Shown here: positions 24,122 to 35,573 of the stretch, piece by piece
Layout: each line of letters begins with the position of its first letter
Position numbering within the stretch: position 1 is the first letter of the stretch
Assembly: GCA_003008705.1 (NCBI GenBank)
Contig: PDUO01000093.1
Span: 72,790-136,789 of the forward strand
Length of the DNA stretch: 64,000 nt
Direction: 5' to 3'
Source of the DNA: Pezicula radicicola
Lineage: Eukaryota > Ascomycota > Leotiomycetes > Helotiales > Dermateaceae
Translations under genes and position numbers: made by a program
The notes under the pieces: generated by a model
Database searches by the model: none
What the model was told of the DNA's origin: nothing
What the model saw: the letters and a program-made list of their open reading frames with translations, nothing else

Positions 24122-24733
24122 TGTTTGGTTGTTGAGTAGGGCTAATGACTGCCTGGTTAAGTTAAAGAAAAGAGCAGATAGAAGGTACATGGCGATACAA
24201 ATGGGTAGTATATATACCCGACCTAACACGATCTGAGAATGGTACCTCTCTACTTCCCTATGCGGAGTCTCCCACCTCCACAAACTTGGAGAAATGCTTA
24301 CGGAATACATTGCGGATAACCATAATTTGCTGCGTGGTACGGAGCAAATTGAGAATCACTTGTTCAGCCATAGTGGCCTTAGAGAGTTACACAGTATGGC
24401 CGGCTGAAAATCCGGAGAACCGACATACAAAGATAGACAGACGACAGCGTACGGATAAGCGGACCGAGTTTACATGCTATTTGTACCAATAAGCTAACCT
24501 TCATTGCCTCAATTGGTGGCTTGGTGACTTGGTGGCTCGTTCTGTGCAATTTAGAGATGCTTAAATTGTTGCTATTTTGTTCTCCTATTGCCGAATGTCA
24601 TGCGCAAACTAAACATTGGCCGACTTGACCCTTATAAATAACAGTGCCTGAAATTGGTCGTCCAAAAGGTTGACTATCAAAATTCTGACACCTAGTTCGA
24701 CGTTTTGGACAATACAGTCAATCTATCCTCAAA
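24122..24733. promoter_or_regulatory. Bidirectional promoter region, FAD monooxygenase / epoxide hydrolase
   Basis: These two start codons face away from each other, so the 612 bp must hold both promoters. It contains the CGG-N8-CCG site at 24401. Co-regulation of the pair is inferred from geometry. Confidence 0.5.
24401..24414. promoter_or_regulatory. CGG-N8-CCG inverted triplet
   Basis: CGGCTGAAAATCCG sits inside the divergent promoter, 280 bp from the monooxygenase start and 320 bp from the hydrolase start. The same spacing recurs at 28025 and 32035, and the CGGCTG half recurs at 32035. Confidence 0.45.
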
Positions 24734-25738
24734 ATGGAGAGTCTCCAGCGGAAAATGCTCGTTACAAGGCGAGCACTCAAGTATAGATATTTTGTCTCGC
24801 CTTCAAATGAGTCTACCAAGCAGCATCCCATATTGTTATTCGTTCACGGCTTTCCCGACTCGGCGCATCTGTGGGGAGAGGTGGTAGCCAAACTCGGCGA
24901 CTTGCCAAACAAAGTGATCATTCCCGATTGCTTGGGATATGGGGGCACCGATAAGCCAACTGACACAAGTTTGTACGCATACAAAGATCAAGCCCATGAC
25001 CTTACCGATATCCTAGAGAACGAGAAGGGCCATTCCACGATAATTATCGGACATGATTGGGGAAGTGCACTCGCTCAGCGAACCTATCTTCACTATCCCG
25101 AGCTATTCAGTGGAATGGTGCTCCTCAATACGGCATATATGGTTCCATCCGATCAACCCTTTGACCTCGCTGCCGTCAATGAGCTGACGGAAAAGACGTG
25201 GGGCTATCCACAATTTTCGTATTGGGAGTTCTTTACGGCGCCCGATGCCCCCGAGATCATAGACGGGAATCTGGAGAGGATGTGGCAAGTGTTGCATGGT
25301 GATGTAGAAGACTGGATGAAAAAGTTGTTCTGTGTTCCGGACGCTATGCGCAAGTTCTTGCTTGGCAACGAGGAAGTGCCGTTGAAAGCGTACGCAAGCC
25401 AGTCGGGATGGAAGGAGGAGTTCATGCAGCAGTTTCGGATCGGTGGATTTGCACCAGCCCTGCAGATGTACAAGGCTACTGCTTTGAACCTACAATATGT
25501 GTCAGACTCGACGATCCCTAAGGAAAGCCTGGTCATAAAGGTGCCAACACTGTTCATAATCTGTACTGAAGATGCCGTCTGTTTACCGGAAATGATGGCC
25601 CCAGCGAAGGACAGCGGTCTGGTACCTGATCTAAAAGAAGTCACCATTAAGTCTGCACATTGGTCGCCAATGGAGAGGCCTAATGAGATCGCTGCACACA
25701 TTAGAGACTTTGTGATAGACAGATTCTCATCTAATTAA
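24734..25738 (+). CDS. Epoxide-hydrolase-like alpha/beta hydrolase
   Basis: This 334-residue single-exon protein has the order expected of soluble epoxide hydrolases and haloalkane dehalogenase relatives. It shows the oxyanion segment HGFPDS (38-43), a nucleophile elbow GHDWGS with Asp108 rather than Ser, an acidic residue in ICTEDAV and a late catalytic His309 in SAHWSPMERP. The Asp nucleophile and His fit hydrolysis of an epoxide to a diol. It is divergently paired with the FAD monooxygenase, which could make the epoxide it opens (inference). No targeting signal is seen. Loss of the cap tyrosines cannot be judged without alignment. Confidence 0.82.
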   Translation: MESLQRKMLVTRRALKYRYFVSPSNESTKQHPILLFVHGFPDSAHLWGEVVAKLGDLPNKVIIPDCLGYGGTDKPTDTSLYAYKDQAHDLTDILENEKGHSTIIIGHDWGSALAQRTYLHYPELFSGMVLLNTAYMVPSDQPFDLAAVNELTEKTWGYPQFSYWEFFTAPDAPEIIDGNLERMWQVLHGDVEDWMKKLFCVPDAMRKFLLGNEEVPLKAYASQSGWKEEFMQQFRIGGFAPALQMYKATALNLQYVSDSTIPKESLVIKVPTLFIICTEDAVCLPEMMAPAKDSGLVPDLKEVTIKSAHWSPMERPNEIAAHIRDFVIDRFSSN

Positions 25739-26177
25739 GCCCATCGAAATCAAATTAATTATAATGTTTTAGTTTATTCGAAATGCAAGGCTGATACATG
25801 AAACTTGTAGCGGATTTGGGGGACGTTTTGCCTAATCTGTAAGCCGTAGTGTTGAGTTTACTGCTGAGAGGGATTTTTGGAATGCCTGTGGGTTCCACCC
25901 GGAGAATAACCCAACGATCACAACTCACGGATCTGATATTTTAAGCCTCGTTTACAGTAGCCGCGAATTGAAGGTAGAGGAATTCATCGCATTGATGGAC
26001 TAAGCAAACGCCCAAGGTCGATGAGAGTGAGGGCTGCCTTTTATCATTTATCACACGACACCCTTTCCAACGTTAGGTAAGTATGCACACCGTCGTCGGC
26101 CCGATGACACATAAAAGGATACGGGACTAAAGATACGCAACTCTCCGGACGTCCAAATTCAATGTATTGGTAGGTAG
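25739..26177. other. Convergent 3' intergenic region
   Basis: This separates the 3' ends of the epoxide hydrolase (plus) and aldehyde dehydrogenase (minus) genes and presumably holds both polyadenylation regions. No gene is seen. Confidence 0.4.
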
Positions 26178-27699
26178 CTATGCTGCCATATTGATAAGGA
26201 CTGTTTTTGGTTCAGTATACAATCTCAACGCGTACTCTCCGAATTCCCGCCCAATACCGCTCTGCTTCTTCCCACCAAAAGGCACTTGTAAGTTTTGGAG
26301 GCTGACACAATTGATACCGACGACGCCTGATTCTAGTGCGGAAGATATTCGTAGAGCTCGTGTGATATCCCGTGTGAAGACCCCAGACATCAGACCAAAT
26401 TCCGTGTCGTTGGCCAGCTTTAGAACCTCCTCCTCACTTTCAAACGTCTTGATGATACTGACTGGGCCAAAGATCTCATTTCTATAGATTTCGGCGTCGT
26501 CGTTCGGATTCAAAAATACTGTTGGTTCCATGTAACACCCAATGTTGCCGTGCTGGGCGCCTCCAACAACTAACTCGGCCTCAGATTTTCCTCGCTCCAC
26601 CATCTTTTTAACCCGCTCAAGTTGGGACTCATCGACCATAGGTCCTAGTTTGACAGCTGGATCTTGAGGATCTCCGAAGTCGTTGGCAGCTGCCTTCATT
26701 CTTTTTGTGTATTCGTTTATGAATTGATCCGCAATACTCTTCTGGACATAAACTCTTGAAGCAGCAACACAAAGTTGTCCACTTCGTGTCAAGATTGCAT
26801 CAATCGTCCATTTGAGTGCATTTTCAAGATTTGCATCTTCAAAAATGACAGCTGGACTCTTTCCTCCTAGCTCCAATGTAACTCGTTTCAGGTTACTTCG
26901 AGCGGCGGCAATTTGAATATTCTTGCCTGTTGCGACTGAGCCAGTAAAGCTGACTTTTCGAATCCTCATATGCTCGGCAAGTAACACACCAGTAGATCCG
27001 GCTCCTGTAACAACTTGTAGAACCCCAGGAGGAAATCCAGCTTTGACAAAAAGAGATGCAACCGCTAAGGAACCTAAAGGTGTCTTCTCACTTGGTTTCA
27101 CTATCATGACGTTTCCGGTCGCAAGTGCTGGCACAACTTTTAGAAAGAAGCATGCCATAGCTGCATTGAAGGGATTGATAGCAGCGCAGACACCGAGTGG
27201 CTCGTGTCGAACTAACTTCACAAATCCTGAGACATGATGCTGTCAGTTATGACCAAGACACTATTGACAACCCTCACTTACCATCATCAGCAGGAAAGTA
27301 GTCCCCTTTCTGTTTGTCCGTCCACCCTGCATAATACAGCACACAGTTTCTGATATAATTTCGTTCACGAATTGGTGCTAGGGAAACCGGGATTCCTGAC
27401 GTTTTTGAGTCCAATGTTAAAATTGGCATGAGCTCTTCCTCAAGCAGCGAAGCTAATTTGAGAAAACACTCGGTGCGTTGCATGGCAGTAAACCGACTCC
27501 ATGGTCCATGGAAAGCCTCTTCAGCATATTTAACGGCTGCCTCAACATCTGCAGGACCGGCAATCGGGACGTTGGGGATAACGATGGTGTTGTCCTTGGG
27601 GTTTTTAAGACTGTACGTCTCTTCGCTCTTAGCCGCTACATATTGTCCATTCAAGAATAATTTTGTATAGTTTTTCGGATCCAAATCTTCGGTACCCAT
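26178..27699 (-). CDS. NAD(P)-dependent aldehyde dehydrogenase
   Basis: Two exons (27699-27282, 27226-26178) give 488 residues, the family length. The chosen start is the ATG at 27699; the longer frame begins with TTG. The protein shows LFLNGQYV, the cofactor segment VMIVKPSEKTPLG, SFTGSVATGK, the general-base motif LELGGKSPA, catalytic Cys292 in SGQLCVAAS, EIFGPVSII and the C-terminal QVPFGGKKQSGIGRE. The usual NPWNFP is NPFNAAM. It should oxidise an aldehyde to an acid. Its start faces that of the zinc alcohol dehydrogenase across about 512 bp, so the two could act in series on one alcohol group (inference). A broken relative with homologous N-terminus lies at 50.3-50.7 kb. Confidence 0.92.
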
Positions 27700-28211
27700 T
27701 GCAGCGTCTTCCAATATAGTGCTTCCGTCAATAGCAGTACCAGCCAGAACAAAAGGGTCGAGAAGGAGTTTGAGATCTTTAGACGATTGCTCTGCATGTG
27801 TGGCTGGAAGACACTTTGAATTTCAGGGCAGTTTCTTGCAGGATCTATGGAACGTAGTTATCGCTGAGCTGGGTTGAGTACTTCTTTCTGAATGCTAGGC
27901 AATTTCGAACACAGGCTACGAGTCGGCGCCATCTTAGTTCCGGATATGCAATGTCTCGGATATGCATCGTATAACCTGCTTGTACACCCGGGGTTGAACC
28001 ACGGTTGACTCGACTTGAAATTTTCGGAGAAGGCCCCGAGGCCGGCAGGTACCTGCTTCAAACTCGAAAAGCGACCAGTCGGCATTGCTGCGTAGCTAGT
28101 AATTAACCTCAATCCAAGTCGTTGAGCCATAATTAACTAAATAAATTCTTATGACTTGCTACCTCTGGGATCGAAACCTTCGTAAATTTTATTCTTTCCG
28201 ACCCGCTACAA
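27700..28211. promoter_or_regulatory. Bidirectional promoter region, ALDH / ADH
   Basis: About 0.5 kb separates the divergent starts of the aldehyde and alcohol dehydrogenase genes and contains the CGG-N8-CCG site at 28025. Confidence 0.5.
28025..28038. promoter_or_regulatory. CGG-N8-CCG inverted triplet
   Basis: CGGAGAAGGCCCCG lies about 175 bp upstream of the alcohol dehydrogenase start, followed by a further CCGG. It shares spacing with the sites at 24401 and 32035. Confidence 0.45.
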
Positions 28212-29276
28212 ATGGCAGACCTTATGGATGTCTGGGCCCTGACCGAATGGGATACTCCTCTTCAGAAGATCCGCCAGCCCATCCCGATACCCAAAGGAAC
28301 AGAGGTCTTGGTCAATGTTACTCACTCTGGCGTTTGTCATTCAGATCTTCATACCGCCGAAGGTTTCTATGACATTGGAGGGGGAAAGCGATTTTATGTG
28401 AAAGACCGTGGCATAAAATTACCAATGGCTTTGGGTCATGAAATATTAGGAGAAGTAGCCGCTGTTGGACCAAACGCAGGGCCTATCACGATAGGGTCTC
28501 GTCAGATCGTCTATCCATGGCTTGGTTGTGGATCTTGTACACGCTGTAGCCAAGAAGAAGACAACATGTGCTCTGCGCAAAGAGGACTTGGAACACTACA
28601 AAATGGCGGCTTCGCCGAGTATGTAGTGGTACCACATCCGAAATATCTAGTCGATCTAGGTGATCTCGATCCTGCAGTGGCATGTACTTTTGGCTGTTCA
28701 GGAATAACAACGTTGAGCGCAGTCAAGAAGGTTATGCCTCTGCCGCCAGATGAGCCAATCCTCCTCATCGGGGCAGGAGGTCTAGGGCTTGCTGCAATAT
28801 CAGTGCTGAAGGCATTTGGGCATAAATTCATCGTTTCTGCAGATATAAGCGATGAGAAACTGGCTGCCGCCGCCACAGCCGGTGCGACAAAGACCGTTAA
28901 CACCTCTGGCCAATCCGCACTCCAAGATATTCTTGCTGTTACGAATGGGCCAGTCCTCGGTGTCATCGACTTCGTGAATAGCTCAGGCACCGCTACCTTG
29001 GTATACAGTGTAGTTGGTAAGGGAGCCAAGTGGGTTCAGGTTGGCGTGATGGGAGGCTCGATTGAGCTGTCACTTGTGGCGAACATCTTCAAAGGCTTAA
29101 CCATATATTCAAACATTACGGGAAATTTGGACGAGCTACGAACTCTGGTGCAGCTAGCGAAAGAAAAAAAGCTGGGCTTTGTGCCTATCCAAAAGATGCC
29201 GTGGAATTCAGTGAATGAAGCAATGGAATTGCTGAAAGCGGGAAAGGTTACGGGGCGAGTGGTGCTAGAGAAGTAA
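28212..29276 (+). CDS. Zinc-dependent alcohol dehydrogenase (MDR family)
   Basis: This single-exon 354-residue protein has the full zinc alcohol dehydrogenase layout. Catalytic zinc ligands are at VCHSD (Cys42) and GHEILG (His76, Glu77). Four structural-zinc cysteines (106, 109, 112, 120) lie in GCGSCTRCSQEEDNMC. The nucleotide loop is GAGGLG (187-192), with a following acidic SADIS suggesting NAD preference. It would interconvert an alcohol and an aldehyde or ketone. It shares a divergent promoter with the aldehyde dehydrogenase, suggesting sequential oxidation. The ATG at 28212 leaves the normal short N-terminus. Confidence 0.9.
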   Translation: MADLMDVWALTEWDTPLQKIRQPIPIPKGTEVLVNVTHSGVCHSDLHTAEGFYDIGGGKRFYVKDRGIKLPMALGHEILGEVAAVGPNAGPITIGSRQIVYPWLGCGSCTRCSQEEDNMCSAQRGLGTLQNGGFAEYVVVPHPKYLVDLGDLDPAVACTFGCSGITTLSAVKKVMPLPPDEPILLIGAGGLGLAAISVLKAFGHKFIVSADISDEKLAAAATAGATKTVNTSGQSALQDILAVTNGPVLGVIDFVNSSGTATLVYSVVGKGAKWVQVGVMGGSIELSLVANIFKGLTIYSNITGNLDELRTLVQLAKEKKLGFVPIQKMPWNSVNEAMELLKAGKVTGRVVLEK

Positions 29277-30186
29277 TTGTATCCAGGGAAGAAAATTAAG
29301 ATGGAAGATTTTATCCCCCTTGAAGCCTGCCTTGAAATTGCCTCCCCCTAAATACTCTTCGGATAGGTACCAGTGTAACAGATTGGTGGTATATTTTTGT
29401 GATTTATATATCTAGATTCCAGTCTGAAATATGATCACATTTTTGTAAGTGTGTAATAATCATCAAAGATGTAAATTACCTCCAAACCATTGATATAAAG
29501 GATACTAGCGAAGGCCAATCACATGGAGTGTGATCCTCTTCCCTTTCAGCTTCGGCCACAATTCGTGTGTCCTTGCTGCACAACCCCCCTCCCCTCCACC
29601 ACCCCCTTGCTCCCCTGGCTTTTGTAGATATCATTTAGAGCTGCACAGTGTAAAAGATGAATTCACTACCAATAGTAATGTGATGTAACTGAGAATTTTG
29701 ATGTTCATCATGTCAAAGATGCCAAGGTTATAGGTAGAGCAGGCCAATAAGTAGACGGTTATATAAGCCAGCCTCTATAAAGCGAGCCAGTTAAACAATT
29801 TAGAGCTATGCTCCTTGGCAAAAAGTTACTTTATACTAATTAGAAAACATAAAGAATAAGGTCGAGAGAAGACAAAGCAAAACGCGGCTTAGGCCCGAGT
29901 CTTAAACCACGCACAAAGTCTAGCTCTTAAATCTTCTAACAGTGGCGCATCACGATAAACATAATAGAGTCATTTTTCAATGGCCTCCCGCCCCTGTCTC
30001 ATAAAAATATGCAAATAGTTAGTTTCGTTACTCCAAACAGGATGAATATCACGGTGGGAGATGCAATAGGTTTCCACCTTCGAGAAATGCAAGACTGATT
30101 CAATAGAACTTCAACAATCATTTCATATGGCTTCCTGCCTGATCAGTTGTTTGGAAGAAGTTTCAATGATTTCAACGTGTTTAAAA
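29277..30186. other. Convergent intergenic region, 0.9 kb
   Basis: This lies between the 3' ends of the alcohol dehydrogenase and first BVMO genes. A C-rich polypyrimidine run sits at 29582-29616. No gene or RNA was recognised. Confidence 0.4.
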
Positions 30187-31904
30187 CTATTTTTCATCTC
30201 CATTGTGCTGCTTGTCAATATCATAGACAACAGTAAATCCGTCCAAGGTTTCTAAAGCTGTCCTACACTCTTGTTCATACTTTTCAATACCTCCTAAGTA
30301 GTTCAACTGCTCTCGCTTCTTGCCAGGTATATTTGCTCCCATATACCAAGAGTCCGTTAGCGGCATCAAGGTTTGATCATTGGCTTCTTGGATTGCTTGC
30401 TTCCATCGTTCCTCGGCACTTCGTTGTCCTTCGATGGACTTGATCCTTTCAGCCTGGAGTTTCTTGATCAGGTCGATGACTATGTCAACTTGGCTTTCAA
30501 TAAAGACTGGCCCGTTGGTAAACGCTGTGGGTGCTAAATTGGCTGTTAGCAAGAGAACTTCTTATATCCATTAGAGGACTTACCTTGTGGCCCATATATC
30601 ATAAAAAGGTTTGGACAGCCACTACTGCATAAACCCAGATGGGTGAAGACACCGTCCTTCCATCGTTCTTGAAAAGTTAGTCCATCCCTTCCGTGAATAT
30701 TCATGTTTGTTAGGCTACCCGTCATTGCATCAAACCCCGTAGCCAGCACGATTGTATCGAATTCGCGTTCCACCCCATCTTGACAAATGATGCCCTTTTC
30801 CGTGAATTCTTGAACTGGGTTAGCTTTGAGATCGACAATATCAACATTGTCTTGATCAAGACACTCGTAGTAGTCTTGTTCCAGACTGCTACGTTTCGTC
30901 CCAAACGCAAAGGGCGCTTCTTGAGGTACGAGAAATGTTGACTTCACAGGATTCTTCAGCCTCAGGCGCGTTTTCTTTGCCCAGAACTCATACATCAGCT
31001 TGTTGGCTTTCATGTCCACCAAGAAATCCCGATAATTTGCTTGATTAAAGTTGAATCCACCACGGTTCCATAGCTCCTCCCAGAGCTCGTCCCGCTCTTG
31101 GTCGTTCAAGTCATAAACAGAGCCCGGCTGCGTATCGTATCCAAGACCAGACTTCGACTTCCGGCAATATGCAAACATGCTTCGATAAGTGGACTTGTTG
31201 ACTCGTTGCTCAAATTCACTCATCGAACGCTGGAACATTGGTAATGAGATGCTAGCTGTACGGATATAGACTGTCAAATGGTGTGCCTCCTTTGCCACTT
31301 CCTGTGTACATTGGACTGCAGTGGCACCTGATCCGATGATGGCCACACGTTTATTCTTCGTATTTGCAACTGCAGGCCATCGAGTCGAGTGAATAAGCTG
31401 TCCTTCGAACTTATGCAGGTTTTTGAAATCGGGGAAATGTGGCTTAAATGAGCTGCCAGTGGCGCAAATAAGGTATTTGCATACCGCTTTGTGGCCATTC
31501 TCCGTCGTGACTGTCCATTTCATAGCCGATTCATCGTATCTCGCGTCAATGACATTGGCAGAATAAGTGATATCTTTGGATAGATCCAAAGTCTCATCGA
31601 CGTAGGTAAAATAGGACCTTAATTCTTCTCCGCTGGGGAATCTTTCGGACCAGTTCCATTTCCGCCAGACTTCAGGCATCGAAAATTGATAATATGGGAT
31701 CTCCGAGTCGACGCGAGCTCCGGGGTAAGTATTCCAATGCCAGACCCCCCCAAGATGGGAGCCGGCTTCGAAAACGTGAACATTAAAACCCAGCTGACGG
31801 AGCTTGTAGAGACTGTAACATCCGCCGAAGCCCGCGCCGATGAGAAGAACATCGAGCTCTTTTACTACGTTCTCTCCGTTAATTAGGGGATTTGTTGAAA
31901 ACAT
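30187..31904 (-). CDS. Baeyer-Villiger monooxygenase (type I)
   Basis: Two exons (31904-30584, 30542-30187) give 558 residues; the start is the ATG at 31904, since the longer frame opens with TTG. It has the FAD motif GAGFGG (23-28), the complete BVMO fingerprint FEGQLIHSTRWP (Phe166-x-Gly168-x3-His172-x3-Trp176-Pro) and the NADPH motif GSGATA (191-196), then ATGFDAMTG. These mark an FAD/NADPH enzyme that inserts oxygen next to a ketone to give an ester or lactone. The gene sits at the end of the oxidative gene group, with a CGG-N8-CCG site 131 bp upstream. Substrate is unknown; cyclic or linear ketones of either the polyketide or a dietary terpenoid are possible. Confidence 0.92.
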
Positions 31905-32898
31905 GACGTGCCCAATTGTAGCGCACAATTGCTGCCGTGATCCATATCAACAGTTTGACAAGAATATATACTGGCACACCATAAATACATCAAAGTGATC
32001 GAGTGATTATCCTCGTAGTCTACTCAACGTTCTCCGGCTGGATAGCCGAGCGACGGAGTTTCGGACCTTGCCGAGGCGTCGTAAGGTAGGGTAGTATAGA
32101 ATGAGTTTAGGGGAATCATCGGTTATAAGAAATACTCGTTTGTGACAAGAGGCAGAAATACAGTGGTTCGTTCTAATAACTCGGCTCTCTGCCGAAGAGT
32201 CTTTCAGAGTATGTTACGTCCCACCCGCGAGTGTGTACGCTTTTCGCGAATGGGGTACTTTTATCCATGAATTTAATATACTAAGCATTTATAGGCTTAG
32301 ACTTCTAATTTGCTGACTTGGGGCTCGCATAGCTCCTGTCTAGCAAATAGCTTTTCGGTATAAGCAATATGTTTAGAATCACACATTAATGTTGTCAAAA
32401 CTGCAGCTGATCTCGTTGATCCCGTAAACCCCGTCTGTCTAACAACTTCCGACAAAATTTGTAATTAAAAACTCCCGACACCTAGCGAAAGTTGACTATA
32501 TAAAGCTTTCCACGCCTTCGAAAATTCTCCCTATACACCTTAACTGAGGTCAAGTTCGCAACAAGAAGTATGCATTTGAAACTAGGCAATGCTAGCCAGT
32601 TGAATACACGCATATAAGGAAGTGGTGCGAACATCAAAACTCTACTCCTCTGCCAACACCTGATGCGCCTTCCTGTAGGAATCTCAGGTAGTGGGTTCGC
32701 TCATACTAGAATAAGATGGATCCCGGACCCCAGACGTGAGTCGAGACTGAGGTCAGTCAGCGTGCCACGTTACCTAAAATGTACAAGCAATGTAAGGCAC
32801 CAGAGTCGTCCATTGTCAGACTCTGCAATGCATCGTAACTCGGGCGTAGGATATATACATTAATGGCTGACATCTTGGTGTCCGAAGGCCACTTGTTC
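31905..32898. other. BVMO promoter and 3' region of the regulator
   Basis: About 1 kb contains the upstream region of the first BVMO and the 3' flank of the Zn2Cys6 regulator. Apart from the CGG-N8-CCG site at 32035, nothing was recognised. Confidence 0.4.
32035..32048. promoter_or_regulatory. CGG-N8-CCG inverted triplet
   Basis: CGGCTGGATAGCCG lies 131 bp upstream of the BVMO start. It has the same N8 spacing as the sites at 24401 and 28025. Confidence 0.45.
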
Positions 32899-35242
32899 TC
32901 AGGTAGAGATCGAGGCTTCTGGTGGGGGAAAATCAAAAATAAAGTTGTCAAGTCCTCCCGTGAAAAACATACTCGAGTCGAATTCCATTTCAAAGGTATT
33001 CCGGATACTATCTTGACCACTTCCAACCGCGCCCAAATCCTCTCGATTATCGTTCGAGCTAGAGCTGAGGTGCTTTGACTGGCTGAAAGTGGGTAGCTCA
33101 ACAGTAAGAGTATTCGTCGAGCCCCGATTTTTAGAAAATAATATGCTACGGAGCGGGCCACTGCCGCAGATCTGCTTTAAGGCATCGAGCATACGCCCTA
33201 CGATTGGGAAATGTGGCTGTACTGTTTCCATGCTCTTTAACAGCTGGCGGAGCCAGAGCGTCTCCTGCTGCATTCCGTCGAGGCTGCCCGCACTATTGAG
33301 ATGCGTAATCATGGCAGTAGCTGCCACCACGGCATTGTCGAGCATGATCGAAGGCATCTTCTCTACTCCGAAAGCTTCTCGATATGTAATGAACAGCCGA
33401 GCTATGCGGAGTGCATATCCGTATATGACGATATCCGACTCATCAGATGACGTCGAAGAATCCCAGTTGCTTGTTCTCTGAGGGTGCCGCCGCTTCCTAC
33501 TGTTTAGAGGCCTGGCTAGCGCTTGTCGCAAGAGAATCTGGACTTTGCAGTACTGGGTGTGCAAGCCATATCCGGCCATATCCATGTTCGTCAAACGACT
33601 CTCGTTATATATCAGTTCTGGTGGAAGTTTCTCATACCATTCCTCCACCTGCCTAAAGAGCTTCTGCAGCAAAGCAGACCTGTCCATATCGCCAATCGAC
33701 TCGTCGTTCAGGACGTGGGATATTTCGGCCATAGGCATGCAAAGTCCTACCCATGCATTAAGCCATAGGGAATCTGACTTTCGCCCAGCTCTGCAGCGCG
33801 AAACTGCAACATTCATGGCCGATCTCGGAATGGAGCTTGGTCTACCAAGATATAGAGTCCACACGCCTTCGTAGACTACGCAGGCCGACAGCAGAGCATA
33901 GGCAAGATCACTCTCCTTGGTCGCCGTATTAGCCTCGTCGGGATTGTCAATGTTCCCAGCAAGCTCATGCAGACCAAGATCTGACAGCATTCGACAAGCC
34001 ACGCCTACTTAGTCAGTTGAAATGATTTGCAAACACTTTGCGAAGCATACTTACCACAGAACATCCAACCCGGGCGGTCATTACCCTGCGTGACCTCATA
34101 TTCGCTCAAAAGTAAGAAGCCTTGCAGAGCTGCGGGTGTCGGATCAGTCATGGCACTCAGTGCTTCGTCCCTGGCCCATTCGTAATACTTTGACCCTTGA
34201 GCGCGTACAGCTTTAGAGGTGCTCAATCGCGTACCAGAAGCCAATATAGCATTTTGCAGAAACCTAGAATACCACCTGGATTCGCTCCCACGGGCCTGGT
34301 GGGCCAGGAACGACTTTTTGTCTACAATATCAACCCAAAGCGTCTGATACTTGAAAAATGAGTGAAAAAGATCGTCTCGCAAGTGGGGTGAAGTAGGGTC
34401 AAGGTCAATCTCGACTATCTCAGTGTCTTCGAAAAAAGTGAGGCTAGAATCCTCACTAGGCGAGACAACATGGGGGTGGGATGTTGCGCCGTAGAAACTT
34501 GGTGATCCAACACATGTACTAGTTGTACTTTCTGGAGACTTTCCTGGAGACTTTCCTCTAACCAGTGTCGACGTCGATGTAGGCAGCGTTTGCTGGAAAT
34601 TGGAAGACATCTCCAGTGGGCCAGCTTCGCTATTGTTAATGTAGTTGCTCTGAGTAGGTTCTGTATCAGTCATGTCCATAGATCGTGCAGGACTTGAGCT
34701 GGAGACAGTCAGTCATGCACCGCCTACAATAATTCGGCCCAAGACCATTCAGACGGTTCGATCGTTCGCAGTTAACGTACCGCAGATTGTCTACTATCAT
34801 GTATTCATGTACAGGAGGAACGACCTCACTCTCATTATGTCTCCAAGGTGACTCCTCGACCGTTGTTTGGTTGCTTTGATTCAGCGCTTCGAGAGTTTTT
34901 ATGCGCTGTTGAAGTTTATCAACATATTTCCGGTTGACAGACCTACGCATCAAAATTAGAGTAGCCAACGCAAATGTGTGCTTATCCATCGACAACCAAC
35001 CTTCTCCCGTCTGATAGAGGGTCCAGCAAGCATTCCTGCCCAGCTCGTCGACATGGACTACAAGTTTTATCTGGCAAAACCAACTGCGCATCGCACTAAA
35101 ACGAAGAGAAGCCTTCAGCGTCTTTCGAAGAAAAATGGAGTGGCAGTTGACTTGCCTTCACCTTGCGGAGGCGACAACTGTGGCAGGCGATGCCGGCTCG
35201 CTGAAACGTACCTGCTGTCGACGTTTTTGATCGATCTACCAT
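32899..35242 (-). CDS. Zn2Cys6 transcription factor (candidate cluster regulator)
   Basis: Five exons (35242-35156, 35095-35001, 34942-34781, 34698-34055, 34004-32899) give 697 residues. The zinc cluster has Cys at 20, 23, 30, 41, 44 and 51, the perfect C-x2-C-x6-C-x10-C-x2-C-x6-C pattern. It is recovered only if intron 1 (35155-35096) is a GC-AG intron: donor AAG/GCAAGT, splitting the finger just before Cys30. A short leucine-rich linker VDKLQQRIKTLEAL follows, then a low-complexity acidic/Ser-Thr stretch and a fungal transcription factor domain (GFLLLSEYEVTQGN, LYLGRPSSIP). The strand is the same as the BVMO upstream. Its own upstream region is dense in CGG triplets, including TCGGCG-AAC-CGCCGA near 35453. 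It is the best local candidate to bind the CGG-N8-CCG sites (inference). Confidence 0.88.
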
Positions 35243-35573
35243 TGGGCAAAGCTATCGTATTGAAAGATTTCAGCTCTAGAGTAGAGAATTACCAAATATC
35301 AATTTGACGCTTCAGAGTGCGGAACGGAACGATTATCGAGGAGTCCAAGATTGCAACAAGAAAACTGGATCAGCTCAAGGGCTCCCCAGGCCTGGTCGCG
35401 GGGTAACAGTAGTCGTCGGTTACCTTGACTCGGCGATCAGCTAAGCGACGCCAATCGGCGAACCGCCGATGCGACTGATGGGGATGTCCGGTGCAGTCCC
35501 CAATCAGGGGGCGGGATCTAAGACGATGTGTTTCTCACCGTACCTAATTACCGAGGTCGGTTCTCCCCATCTA
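35243..35573. promoter_or_regulatory. Upstream region of the regulator, CGG-rich
   Basis: Several CGG/CCG triplets are clustered at 35410-35472, including the perfect inverted repeat TCGGCG-AAC-CGCCGA. This could be an autoregulatory site of a Zn2Cys6 protein. It ends at the TA flanking the MITE. Confidence 0.4.
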
